DNA of 64,000 nucleotides from the NCBI RefSeq assembly GCF_011075055.1, contig NC_058150.1:12739408-12803407 (forward strand). The letters are read 5' to 3'. Below the pieces are notes generated by a model. It was given only the letters and a program-made list of their open reading frames with translations, did not search any database and was not told the DNA's origin. This document shows, one piece after another, positions 12,089 to 23,980 of the stretch (positions within the stretch are counted from its first letter, which is position 1; each line of letters starts with the position of its first letter). The DNA is from Mangifera indica (lineage: Eukaryota; Streptophyta; Magnoliopsida; Sapindales; Anacardiaceae). The position numbers and the translations under genes are program-made.

Positions 12089-12348
12089 TAGGGTTGATTC
12101 GAATCGAGTCTATTCGAGTTTGAGCTCGAACTCAATTCAAATAAATCTGAAACGAGTCAGTCTTATACGAGCTCGAGCTATTCACCAAATTTTTTAATTA
12201 AAAATTTTGATACAAAACAACATCATTTTGATTAATATATATTAAAACGACGTCGTTTTAATAACGAAAAGTGAATTAAGCCAAATTTGAACTAAGTTCG
12301 AGCTTAACTTTTATGAGTTCAAATATATGTAAACTGAGTCCAACCCTA
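12089..12348. mobile_element. hAT-type MITE, 260 bp
   Basis: The ends are TAGGGTTGATTCGAATC and, on the minus strand, TAGGGTTGGACTCAGTT. They are flanked by a perfect 8-bp direct repeat GTCACAGC (12081-12088 and 12349-12356), as expected for hAT transposition. The interior holds repeated GAGCTCGA-type palindromes and a 24-bp perfect palindrome centred on ACGACGTCGT (12240-12263). No coding capacity. Confidence 0.9.
12240..12263. promoter_or_regulatory. 24-bp perfect palindrome with ACGT core
   Basis: The sequence reads the same on both strands and is centred on AACGACGTCGTT. The GACGTC core is a known binding core of plant bZIP factors. Whether it acts as a site here is unknown; it sits within a MITE and could simply be part of its fold-back structure. 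Confidence 0.45.
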
Positions 12349-12356
12349 GTCACAGC

Positions 12357-14049
12357 AGTCCACAAGGAGGAATTCGCTGTGGAAGGCAAGAGAAGATGGA
12401 AGAAATAGAGGAAGAAGATAAGAAAAAGAGTATGAATAAATAGAAGAAAAGATAAGATAAGAAAATTTTCTATCTCTAACATCATGTCAAAATTTTTTTC
12501 CTTGATAAAATTTGATTTCAAGTGGGAAATTATTACAATAAAACTGTGTATATTATTTTTAATATATAAATATATACACACATAAATATATTATAATATG
12601 ATTAGAGAATTTTTAAATTAATGATAAAGTAACTCTCAATCATATAATGATATATTTATATACGTATATATTTATATATAAAAATATATACATATAATAT
12701 TACTTAAATTATTATTTGCGTGAAAAAATGTAATTTAATCTTTTAACTAATTAGAGCAAATAATATGCCTGCAACATCAATTTGTCACATTAATATTAGT
12801 TTTTAAAGAATAGTTTGCATAATTAATTTATAAATGGACAAATTAATTATACAAACTATCAGAGTTTTTTTTTTTTTTCAATTCAGATTCTAGGAAAGGA
12901 TTAAGATTGGAAAAGCTTTTGTGAATTTGTCAAATATTCTTTTAAAGGGGATATGATTTGGCGTAATTTTAATTATTTCAGTTATCTATTATTATATTAT
13001 TATTTTGTTTATTAAATAATAAAATTTTTTGACAATTTTCTATTATCATAATGAAGTGATAGGCAATATAAAAAATAATTTGATTATTATCTCTATTTTT
13101 TATATTAAAAAGTTTTCTTATAATTTTATCTTTGCTAAAATTTTAGAATAAAAATATTTTCATTTTTAATTAAATTAAAGGTAACATAGTTAATATTTAA
13201 AATACATAAATAAATATGTATGTATGTATGCATATTTATAATAAGAAAACATTTTGAAAAAAATAATTTAATTAATTAATTTTAAATTTTTTTAACATAA
13301 ACAAAATTCTAATATATTATTAACATAAGGAATATTTTATAAAATATATAAAATAATCAAATATAATATTTATTTATACTTGATGATTTTTTAACAGTGT
13401 TTAAATAAAATAATATCTTAATATTTTTTATGCCTAACAAGTTTCAACAAATCACAATAATTATTGTATATTATATATGTTAATTTTAATAATTTATACA
13501 CAGTAGCCTCTCAAGTAATTCATTTTTTTGATAATTTTATATTTTTTATGATAAAATATTATCTGAATTAAACACTCTTTTTGTCATTTTATCTAACATG
13601 ATTGGCCTGTTCTCATTGAAATTTTATTAATTTATAAATTTGTATATCTATCTTGGGTTAAATTCACATGGTTACATGCATACAACGTTGTAGAACATAC
13701 CGAGTGAAGAACATGAGATGATTAAACTCCAACCCAGACTACCTTACTTTTTCCGATTATCATCTCCAAAGCTCAAAGACTACATAGACATTAATAATTA
13801 AATGTCATTCTCTTTTATATATTATATTGTTTTATGATCTAATTAAGTCCATCCGACTTTGGATACTCCATTGACCGAATTATAAGTTGGACCAAATGCA
13901 CTTGCTTATTGACCCAATTACACCAGACAACAAATTAAATTATTCTACTTTGTAATAAATAAAAAATATAATTATTTTAGGTAATAGATTGATCAGTTAG
14001 TCTGGCTATGTAGCATAAATAAATAAACACACACACACACACACACGTA
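12357..14049. other. AT-rich noncoding DNA
   Basis: No gene supported. A (TG)ATG-type run lies near 13217-13232 and a (CA)n tract at about 14028-14046, just before the MITE at 14050. Confidence 0.55.
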
Positions 14050-14908
14050 GGCCAAAGAACTATTTCCCATCTAAAGTATCCTCTTATCTCAGTTATCATC
14101 ATTTAACTTTAAAAATCTTATTTATCCACTCATGGAGGGTTAAAATTAACAGAACTCTAACCTCGTAAAATTTTATTTCTTTTTCCCCTCCTAACCCTAA
14201 AAACTAATCATTTTCCTCCTAAACCAAGTTTTAAAAAATAATATTTCCCCCCTTAAGGTTTAGTTTTCAAACTCTGACACCATTGTCAGTTGTCTTTCTG
14301 CCCTAAAGTTTTATCTCCCTTCAACGATCTTTCTCCTCTCAACTGAATACCTGATTAACGTCAAATGAAATCGAGGATATGAAAAGCTTCATCAAGAAGA
14401 CGAAACTCTTCATCTTCCTAGACGAAGATGAAGATCTCGTCTTTGTTTAGGAAAATGATCATCTTCCCAAAAGAAGTTGTGTGAGAAGACGATAGTCTTT
14501 TCAAACAAAGATGAGATCTTGTCTTCGTCTTCGTCTTTCTAGATTATATCTTCATCGGTTGACATTTTGAAAGAGGGGAGAGAGACCGTTGGAGTATAGT
14601 GATGCATCAGAGACTCTTCATCATCGACTATGGTGTCTAATTTGGCAACAAAGATTAAAAACTAAACCCTAAAGGGGGAAATATCATTTTTTAAAATTTA
14701 GTTTATAAGACAAACTTTTAGTTTTTAGGATTTTGGAAGGGAAAAGAAAATTAAATTTTAATTTGTTTTTAATATTATAAAAAAAAAACAATTATGCTTT
14801 TAAAACTAATAGATTTAACCCCTCATAGGTAGGTATTTAAGACTTTTATAATTAAGAGATGAAACCTTGAGAAAATAGGATACTTTAGGTGGAAAAAGTC
14901 CTTTGGCC
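14050..14908. mobile_element. Mutator-like MITE, family 'GGCC-AAGGACTATTT', copy 2
   Basis: Begins GGCCAAAGAACTATTTCCC and ends with the inverted form AAAGTCCTTTGGCC. The arms are AT-rich, and the centre (about 14340-14600) contains GATGAAGA / CGTCTTCGTC motifs like copy 1. It sits where a (CA)n tract changes to a (TA)n tract: left flank ACACACGTA, right flank ATATATATA. No firm TSD can therefore be called; either the insertion was into a microsatellite or the flanks have since mutated. Confidence 0.75.
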
Positions 14909-15039
14909 ATATATATATATATCAATGTTTCAGGAGAAAAAAATTGTACACTAATTATATAGGTATAATACGACGAATAATGAAAAATGTGTTTATAAAA
15001 AAAGCTCCTTAAATTTATATACGAAAAAAGTATAGAACA

Positions 15040-17362
15040 TCTATATCTAAGTTTAATATGACATATTATTAATAATACATTTATAAAAATACGACAATAT
15101 TATTATAATTTTAGTACTTTTCACGAATCTCCTATTGAAAATCAATATAACAATTTCAATGTAAAAGATTTAAGTAACTATTAGACTTAATATAATATAA
15201 TACATAATTAAAATTTTTTGTACAATAAGTAATGTACTAGTTAGTTGGAAAAAGTAAACAAATTAATCAATTTAGATTTCAGATTCAGACAGAGCGAATC
15301 TTTGTACAAGCCATAGGAGAGAAAAATGCAAAATTAGGGTTGGGAATTTAAAAAAAAAACATTATTGAGTTTTTTTGAATGGTAGTGGCATTTTTGTAAA
15401 TAATTAAAAATCATAAGGATAATTTCGTACTTTAAGTTTAACTAAAAATTCAAAAAATATAGTAAACATAAAATATGATGTATAATTCGTGTTTAATATA
15501 GGAAGGACATAAAATACATGTTTAATATGTTTTGAGTTTAAAAATTCTTTTGAACGTGTTTAATATGCAAATAATACAGAAACGTAAATAATACACATAT
15601 TTACTAATTTGAAGCAGAATAATAGTACCTCTTGTTAAAAAAAATATAATATATAATTTGATTCTTGTATATTAATCAGTTATAATCCATTTACTTCATT
15701 TTTATCAGATTATAATTCTTTTTTACACTATATTATAATAGTATAAATAGTACAACTTCGGTCGATTTGTCTCCTTAGCATCGTTTGAGCTTCTATCATC
15801 GTCATCCCAACATCTCTCGTAGTCATTTGACATCCTCCCGTCATCATTGTTGTTGAATCGAGTATTGTGGTTGAGATCAACAAATCGTGCAATGTTCCTC
15901 GAGTGTCATCTGAATGTGATAAATGGGCAGCCATTTGAGCGTCAAACGAAAGATGAGTGGTTGTCCTTCCTTCTTCTTCGGTCATCGATAAAAGATAAGT
16001 GAGGAAAGCAGACTCTGATAGCTAAAGAAGAAACCTTAAAAATTTCAAATCCTAAAGAGAAAATAGTAATTTTTTAAAGTTGATATACGAGGCAAAAACA
16101 ATTTTTAAAATTTAAAGAGAGAGAATGAGATAAAATTATATATTTTTTAATAATATTATTAAAATAATACTTTTATTGTTAACAAAAATTAATTTATAAA
16201 TAAATATTTAAGTTTTTTATTCATTATAAATATATTTTTGAATTTTGATTAAAATTTAAGCTCTTTTAATTTGGTTGCCTGTGGAACAGTAATAAACGTG
16301 TGGACTATAACGCGCTAATTGTGGAAAAGTACCACAATACTGACAACTTGTGGAAAGGTGCCAAACGTGTGGACCCATGACGCGTCAACTGTGGAAGCGT
16401 GGAAAAGTAACACAAACGCGTTAATTTTAAAGTTTTATTTCAATTTTAATTTAGTTGTTAGTGGGACAAAAGCAAAATAATAATACAGAATAAAGCAAGG
16501 CTGACGCCAATAAAGCCACACCTTAACACTTCCAAAAATGATGTGGCTAAAATGAAAATTTTACGCTCTTTCAAGTAGGGTTGGTTTCCTTCGTAGGTAC
16601 TCTAAACTTTAATTTGAGGTTGATCAAATATTAAATTTGCTTTTATAAATAAAATAAATTTAAATTTATCAAGATTTGAATAAAAGATTAAATTTATATT
16701 CATAAATAAAATAAATTTAAATTAATCTAAGTATTTAAATTTAAATTGATTAAGATAGACTCAAAATTAAACTTAAATTGAATTAACCGATTCAATTTGA
16801 TCAAAAGATTAGAGTAGAACTTTTGCACTTCAGGGCTTGCACTATCCCATACTGGCAGACCCTATTGTAAGAAAAGGAATTTTTTAAAAAAATTTTTGTA
16901 ATTGGTGGAAGTTAAACCCGATACTCTGCAAATACACATGATCATACATTTTGATTAAATACAATTTGGATTTTATATTTAAATATTAAATTTAAATATA
17001 AGATCTAAAAAATATCTCTGGCAGCCCAATTTATCTCTATGGCAATTCTTATTTTGTTTACAATTCAAACCAAACCTTCTTCAATACTCTAGAACCATGG
17101 ACGTGTCATGCTGACGTTAAATATTCCAGGCATAGATGTAAGCAAAAATGGTTTGTAATTTATTAAAAACTTTAGTCAATTACTCTACTTTTTCATATAA
17201 ATTTAAGTATTAATTTAATTTTAATTTGCTTGTCGGTGGAAAGAAAATTTGTAGTACAAAATCCAACCACCACCACTCCTTTTGACTTGTTGGCAGCCAG
17301 TCACTGATTCTAATTTCTCAATATACACGCAAGGGCAGCTCTCGGTTTTTCACTGATTCATA
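15040..17362 (+). repeat. upstream region of the hAT-family gene, duplication copy A
   Basis: Matches 25600-27905 in order and orientation over about 2.3 kb. Shared landmarks are TCACGAATCTCCTATTGAAA, AACTTCGGTCGATTTGTCTC, a set of TGTGGAAAAGT repeats, CCCATACTGGCAGACCCTAT and the 3' end TTTTTCACTGATTCATATCG. In copy B this region leads directly into the first exon of the hAT-type gene. Here the MULE at 17372 separates it from the first exon at 23981. An 85-codon minus frame at 15728-15985 is disrupted in copy B and is not supported as a gene. Confidence 0.85.
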
Positions 17363-18432
17363 TCGAAATAAGGGAAATTAAAATAAATACCCTCTTTATC
17401 AGGGTAACAAAAGATTTACCCTAAATTTTGGGGTTAAAGAAAAATACCCTTAAATTAAAGTGTTTAAACGAAAATATCTCAAATATCTCCTTAAATATCA
17501 AAACTACCTTTTTAATTTAAATTGCTATTTTATTTAAGGATAATAAACAAATTTACCCCTAACGTTGGGTTTTAACAAAAATACCCTTAATCTAAAGTAC
17601 TTAAACAAAAATGCTCCAAAATAATACCAAAACTACATTTCCTCTATTTCTATATAAACCACATATTTTCTTTCATTTTTAACATATCTGAGAGAGATTT
17701 TTGAAGAGAGAAAATAAGTTCGTGTTCAAGATTTTAGACGTGAAGAGAAAAGTTTGTCATTGCGAGGTATTTATCCCCGTCATTACTTCAATCGTTATTA
17801 TTTTATTAATAATACAATTATATGTGATATTTTATATAATAAATTATAGTTGTGTGTAATATGTAAAATAATAAAAATTAGATAGGTTATGTTTTAAATA
17901 TTATAGTAGTATAAGATAACATGATATTACTTTAATCATTATTATTTTATTAATAATGTAATTATATGTGATATTTTATATAATAAATTATAGTTGTGTG
18001 TAATAAGTAAAATAATAAAAATTAGTAGGTTATATTTAATAATATTATTCTGTCAAATTAAATTATGGAATATGTATAATTGTGTAATAGACATCTATAA
18101 ATAGTACTTTCAGTCGTATTATTTATGTTGATTATATATTTTATTTGGGCAATATACAAATTTACCCCTAAATTTTGGGATTTAAGCAAAAATATCCTTA
18201 TATTAAAGTATTTAAACGAAAATGCCTCAAATATCCCCTTAAATATCAAAACTACCCTTTTAAATTAAATTATTATTTTTTAAAGGGTAATACCAAAACA
18301 TGATATATTTAAGTAGTCACAATATATAATTGAATTATGGAATATATATAGTTATGCAATAGACATCTGTAAATAGTATTTTTAGTCGTATTATTTATGT
18401 TAATTATATATTTTATTGTAGGATTAATCTAA

Positions 18433-20560
18433 ATGGTTGAATATGCTTTAATTAGATATAGGGGAAATTGGATAGAAAATAGTGACAATGTTATAAAATA
18501 TGTTGGAGGTAATAGGAAATTGATTAAAATTCTAGAACACACATCATTCGAAGAATTAATCGAAATAGTGAGCGACAAGTGTAATATAGATCGATGGATA
18601 TTTAACATTCAGTTAAACATGAAACCGAGGCATCTCGACGACGGTGTTCTGGTAGAAATTTTGAATGATGAAGATGTTGAGGTTCTTAATGGTCTATCTA
18701 ACCTCTTCAAAGAATGTGTTCCAGTTTTTGTTATAACTACAGTTACTGATGATAGTTATGAGGATCAACAAGGAGATGAAGATTTTCAAGATAGTGAGCC
18801 AAACAGTTATCCAGAAAATCAAACTATTTGTGTAGAAGAGATTCAAAATATCTACATCAATCCCAAACAATAATTCTTAGTGGAAAATTTTGCATATATA
18901 AATTAAGTTAATGTTGATGCATTGTATCGCGCAGAAGAATTTCTTAATGGGGACGAAACAACTTTTCCAAAGTGAAGTGAATTTAATGGAAAGGTTGTAC
19001 ATGATATTCAGATTGAAGAACTAGAGGTTTAAGAGAAGACCTATGTTAATAACGATATTGGAGGTACAAGTTATTTTCCAGAAACAAATCTTGTCGGTGG
19101 GAATGTTTGTACTGATGTATTTCATTGGTTACCACATTTTCTTGATCAACCATCTACATCTAGAAACTCTAAAGCATCGACCGATACTAATTCTCCAAAA
19201 GTTGGTACATTATTTCCTAGTAAACAACATGTCATTGATGTGATACATCAAGACACACTTCGTAGGGGATATCAATTTTTTGTGGCCAAATCCGACGCGA
19301 TTAGATGGGTGATTAAATGTTGCAATGAAGAATGTAAATGACGTGCACTGGCAATTAGGGTGGGACAAAGTGATAGCTTTGAATTACGTCGTATGGATAA
19401 CTGTCACTCATGTTGCAGAGATAAGATATTATCTAATCATAAGCAAGCAGGTGCCCGAGCTTTGGGACAAATTTTGAGAACCAAATTCAGAACGTTGTAA
19501 TCCGGGGACGGTGACACATACATTAACGGATGAGCACGATCGATTTAAATACTTTTGCATGATATTTGATTGTAGTATCCGTGTATTTCAACAACATATT
19601 CGACCGGTTATTTGTATTGATGCTGCTTTCTTAAAGGGTAGATATTTAGGTCAACTATTTATTGCTGTTGCATTGGATGAGAATAATAAGATATATCCAG
19701 TTGCTTTTGGGATTGGTCCCAAGGAAGATCATGACACATGGTGCTGGTTTTTAACAAAGTTGAGGGATTGTATTGATGAGGTACCTCATTTAGCCATCAT
19801 TTCAGATCGACATGTCAGCATATTTTCTACAATGGCTGAAGTATTCCCTAGTGTGCACCACAGTTATTGTTGTCACCACCTCCATTGTAATATGCGGTCC
19901 AAGTACAAGAAGAATGCTAAAGTCGCATGGATGTATTAGAAAGCAGCTAAGGTATACATAGAGTTTGAATTCCAGCAAGTAATGAAGTCACTAACACGTA
20001 TGAACCCTGAGGCAGCTGCATACCTGTGCGAGGTTGGTTTCGAGCGATGGGCACGAGTATATTTTCCAGGGCATAAGTACAATGTAATGACTACCAATAT
20101 TGTTGAGTCGTTTAATGTTTTGGCAGACACGCTCGAGGTTTACCTATTACGATGTTGATCGAGTTTATCAAAGATACATTGCAGCGATGGTTTTATGAAA
20201 GAAGAAATCATGTCAGTAAGTTCATATTCAATATTATAATATGTTATAATTGCGTGTTACTAAACTTATATTTGATTACTAATCAAATGTGTTTATATTT
20301 ATATGATTTACAGATGTTTGTACTAGCCTAGTCACACCTTGGGTTGAAGATAAGATCGCAAAATGTGTAAGAAAGTCTTCAAACTTGGAGGTGCGTCTGA
20401 TAACATTTGATCGATACCAGGTCCTTGGTAGTGGCCAATATGATGCTCTGGTTGACCTGACAGAACGTACATGCACTTGTAAAAAATTTCAGTTATCATA
20501 GATTCCTTGCATACATGTTACTGTTGTAGTCAGATATATGAAGCTCACAACTATTGAACA
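18433..20560 (+). pseudogene. MURA-type transposase, decayed
   Basis: Four blocks follow the MURA order. (1) 18433-18873 is an open 146-codon N-terminal domain starting MVEYALIRYRGNW with an acidic tail. (2) About 19195-19480 is the Mutator DNA-binding domain, with KQHVIDVIHQDTLRRGYQF and the zinc-type KCCNEECK; the expected Trp codon after it is now TGA. (3) 19511-19939 is the MULE catalytic core, with ICIDAAFLKGRYLGQ (first Asp), AFGIGPKEDHDTWCWF, IISDRH (second Asp) and CCHHLHCNM. (4) After a probable intron (GTAAGT at 20217 to TTACAG at 20312) comes a SWIM zinc finger, CTC...CIH, at about 20470-20510. Stops between blocks (about 18974, 19030, 19338, 19498, 19937, 20155, 20500) and a frame change at about 19500 show that it is inactive. 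Confidence 0.9.
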
Positions 20561-20639
20561 AAAAAACAACAAAGTATTCATTATACAATATACCTACCTT
20601 TAATGTCAAAATAGACGTCACAATGGGATCCACAATCGG

Positions 20640-22960
20640 TGCAGCTGCAGAAACGTCAGGCCGCTGGCACAATATTGATAAAAACAAGTTTAGAGAAAAT
20701 CATACTGTATATGTGTAAATGACATATAATATTGTATATCCATGTTATATTAATCAGAATAATCACAAAAGGTGTAGACGGAGAAGACCTCATGTGAAGT
20801 GATCTATCGTCGCCGATATCCTGTATCAGTATTAACAATTAATATTGATTAATCGAGGAGTTATAGTTAATGGGATAATTAGATGTAGAATCAAAGAATC
20901 CAAATATAACATTTATTTCAAAAGGACGTTACAATTACCTGAACCATCGTAGAAGGTGCCATCAAGAAGACCTCATGCGATGATATATCAAGAGTCAATA
21001 TCTGATCTTCTCGGGATGGTCCCTCATCAAACAATTGACGCTGTAATAATTTTAACATATTAAAATTTATTTCAAAAGTAACATTCTTAAAACACTCGAA
21101 ACAGTTAGCACTCATATCGATAACAGGTAGAGACAGGAATGTAAGAGCCCCTGTCGATAGTCTGTCACCATCATCCCGAAAAGACTATAATAGCATGTAC
21201 AATTATTATAAGGTTACAAATGATTGCGTATATAAATAGATGAAATATCTTGTAAAGTATTAACTTTTTTACCTGTCCGACAGTATCTATATGGTGATGA
21301 GAGCGTTCGGCCTCCGTACGAGTCATCGTATCCACTATACGACTCAATCTATCCTCTATAAGGGTCATCCTACCCTCAATGCGACTAAACTTATCTTCCA
21401 TCCTAGCCTCTAACCCAGTAAGTCAAGCTAAGATAAGATTTCCCCATCGAACCAATGCAACATCGAAGTGATGAATGGAGAAATCTGGTCCAATGACAAG
21501 AGAATCATCTGATATCTGCTCAGTGGTAGGGGGCATAGGCACGAGATCTGGTGATATGTGCTTGGTGGTAGGGGGCTTAGGCACGGGATTCGGTGATATG
21601 TGCTTGGTGGTAGGGGGCCTAGGCATGAGATTCGGTGATATAAGCTCCTCGATAGGGTCACTTATCGGGCACGTGAGAGGGGGCTGAACACGAGCATCAA
21701 CAAGAGGAGGAGCAACGATCGGAGAACTAACGTCACGAGGACTCGATGGTGCATCTCCTAACGCCGAAAAAGATCGACTATCCGACCCTGTATATCAGAC
21801 GATATCCTCATACCACTCCGTATCTCTCTCAATCGGAAATAAATCTAATGGAAAATTAACATCATCCTACAAAATATTTATTTTCAATATTCATTATTGT
21901 TATATCCAAAGTATATGTTAATGCTTAATAAATTAGTACTTACTGTATCTCCAGTGAAAATAACTGAGATAGAATCCCATCCTGGAATGTCCTTTGTGTG
22001 CCATCTCAACATCTGGGGGGCTCCTACAATCGGTGACATATCTACCCATCGAAATAACGAGTCCAGCGTCTCATAAATTCAAAACTACAATATCAATATA
22101 AATCGGTTATTGTATATATTTACAATCATATTAAACTAATTTTATTTTAGACACTAATTTTTTGTTTGAATTAATAAATACCATAATTACCAAAAACGCT
22201 AGTGAAAATTCCATGATGTCATACTGTTTAAGCTGGTTTTCATTTTTCTTTTTAGGGCCAGAATCCATAGAAATTCGGGAGATGTTATTGCATATAGAGC
22301 AATATGTCATCTGTCATACTCGTACTCCCCACGGGTATGCATTAAACCTATCAAGATGATCAACTAATTGTAATATCTTCTGGGGAATTGTTTTCCTCAA
22401 GTCACTCCCTAACAACCCCATGTGAAGATAAAACAATAGTGCTAACTTTACTGCATCAGTGTCATCCTCCCCCCACGGTCTCTGCTAGAAAACACGGCTC
22501 AGATCAGTATATGTAACTGATTTACACCCATGAAAATATGTCTGGAGGATCCGATCTGTGGCCTTTGATGGAATGTAGAGGTCGATATCTACCAGATGAC
22601 TGAATCAAAAGCCTATCATAATAGCAAACTCATATGCACTGAATCTAACATCCACATCATTAACCTAAAACCATAACTCCTCTCCCGAGGTCACCTTATT
22701 TATTGCTTGAAGGATGAAGGAATGTATTAGAACCCCACTAAATCGACTATTCTTCAAGTCTAGGAAGTGTTCGAAACAAGTATGTTGAAACATTTATAAT
22801 TGCCTCTCTGTTAATAATTTTTTCATCACGGCTCCCACATCTTTATATCCACGTGTAGTAACTTGAGCCTTGAAGTGTTTTTCGAGAGGAAATCGTAGTT
22901 CATCTCTACTTTCGTCCCTTTTTCTCTTTTGTACAACTCCCTATATGAAAATTAAATTAC
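20640..22960 (-). pseudogene. DUF1985-type (Ulp1-associated) MULE gene, decayed
   Basis: Read on the minus strand from about 22940. A basic start is followed by DELRFPLEKHFKAQV, RFSGVLIHSFILQAINKVTS, FSAYEFAIMIGF, HLVDIDLYIPSKATDRIL, TDAVKLALLFYLHMGLLGSD and LDRFNAYPWGVRV. The RFNxxPWG motif and preceding hydrophobic block are hallmarks of DUF1985, the domain found with Ulp1-like cysteine proteases in plant MULEs. Downstream come a tandem proline-rich repeat (PMPPTTKHISPNPV units, 21500-21630) and a heptad-like helix (MEDKFSRIEGRMTLIEDRLS, about 21340-21401). At least five internal stops are present. No Ulp1 catalytic His-Asp-Cys domain was recognised, so the protease part is missing or lost. 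The gene converges on the transposase. Confidence 0.75.
21500..21640 (-). repeat. ~48-bp tandem repeat encoding a Pro/Thr-rich linker
   Basis: About three direct copies of a unit containing GGTGGTAGGGGGC(C/T)TAGGCA on the + strand. On the minus strand each encodes a PPTTKHISP-type segment. All three minus frames stay open here, which explains the overlapping ORFs. Confidence 0.75.
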
Positions 22961-23403
22961 AATTATATTAAATTTATATAAATTTTAGGAAATCAATTAT
23001 TCAATTCTATACATAGAGACTTTATTCGAAAAAACAGATATCAAATTCGAATTCTACACGTCAAAATACCTTAAGCTGGATAAATTTTAATTTGATCCCG
23101 TATGAAAAATATTAAAAAAGCCCTAAAATTTAATATAATTGATTTTATCCCCCTGATTCCAACCACGGGAAACGCATGCTGGATAACTATAAAAAACAAC
23201 AATTTGCCCCAACCACGCGAATTCGCGCGTCAATCGCACGAATTCGGAGGGTTGACCATAATTATGCGAGTCCAGAAAGTTTTCCAATTTTGATTATGCC
23301 CCACCACACGATGAAAACGCACAGTTTCACCCCCAACCACACGATTACGTGTAGTCTATGAAGTTTGAAAAGTGCAAAAACAACCCCGTCTTCAATAATT
23401 CTC

Positions 23404-23423
23404 ACCACACGAATTCGTGTGGT
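23404..23423. repeat. 20-bp perfect palindrome in MULE subterminal region
   Basis: ACCACACGAATTCGTGTGGT is its own reverse complement. Related CGAATTCG / ACGAATTCG motifs recur at about 23215-23245, 23450-23462 and 23770, and CGCGTGG at 23433, making a CpG-rich patch in an otherwise AT-rich element about 0.5 kb from its right end. It could be a transposase-binding region; this is inference. Confidence 0.75.
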
Positions 23424-23980
23424 CACTTCGCCATTCGCGTGGTGACCGTCGAATTCGTGTGGCCACATTTCACCCTCCAAATTTCGTTTTTCAAACTCCA
23501 TTTCAACAACAATCAAATCTATACCTAATATAACACAAAAGCCCTAAAAATATTCATCCAAATCACAAAGGAATCAAGCATTTTTGTCAATCATACCAAA
23601 TCGGAACCCTAACGCTAAACTGGTTAATTTCACATCAAATCGCTCAAATCATCAACCAAAATGCATAAAGAGATGACAAGGGTTGTTTTACTAACCTTTT
23701 TGTCCATCTTTGTTGCCGGAAACGTCATAAAAATCACAAGAGAAAATCGACGTTGTCGAGTGCAGGAAACGCGAATTCGAAAATTCTGTTTTCGTGTGTT
23801 TGGCCGAATGCACGTGGTTAACGCCCATTTCCTCTCTAAGGGGCATTTTCGTCCCTTCCAAAATTTAGGGCATTTTTGTTTAACAGTGAAATCCAGGGGT
23901 AATTTCGTTTTAGTGCCTTGATTTTGGGGTAATTTAATTAATTTCCTCGAAATCAATTAGCATCATTTGTGAGGAAAGAA

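Larger units (their letters stand above)
17372..23946 (+). mobile_element. MuDR-type Mutator-like element with two convergent genes
   Basis: A 6.6-kb element inserted between the upstream region and the first exon of hAT copy A. The ends are GGGAAATTAAAATAAATACC and, on the minus strand, GGAAATTAATTAAATTACC. Flanks TCGAAATAA (17363-17371) and TCGAAATCA (23947-23955) form a 9-bp TSD with one mismatch. The uninterrupted site in copy B, at about 27910, reads TCGAAATTA. The element carries a decayed transposase on + (18433-20560) and a decayed DUF1985-type gene on - (about 20640-22960). Subterminal direct repeats occur at 17404-17530, 17545-17630 and 18150-18275, and another pair at 17800-17890 / 17930-18040. 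Confidence 0.9.

Noticed and set aside
15728..15985. 85-codon minus ORF rich in Thr and Met
   Set aside because: The duplicated counterpart at 26320-26560 does not keep the frame. It lies in a repeat core.
23262..23956. Overlapping ORFs near the right end of the MULE (84, 86 and 108 codons)
   Set aside because: They lie in subterminal noncoding sequence, have no recognisable motif and overlap on both strands.
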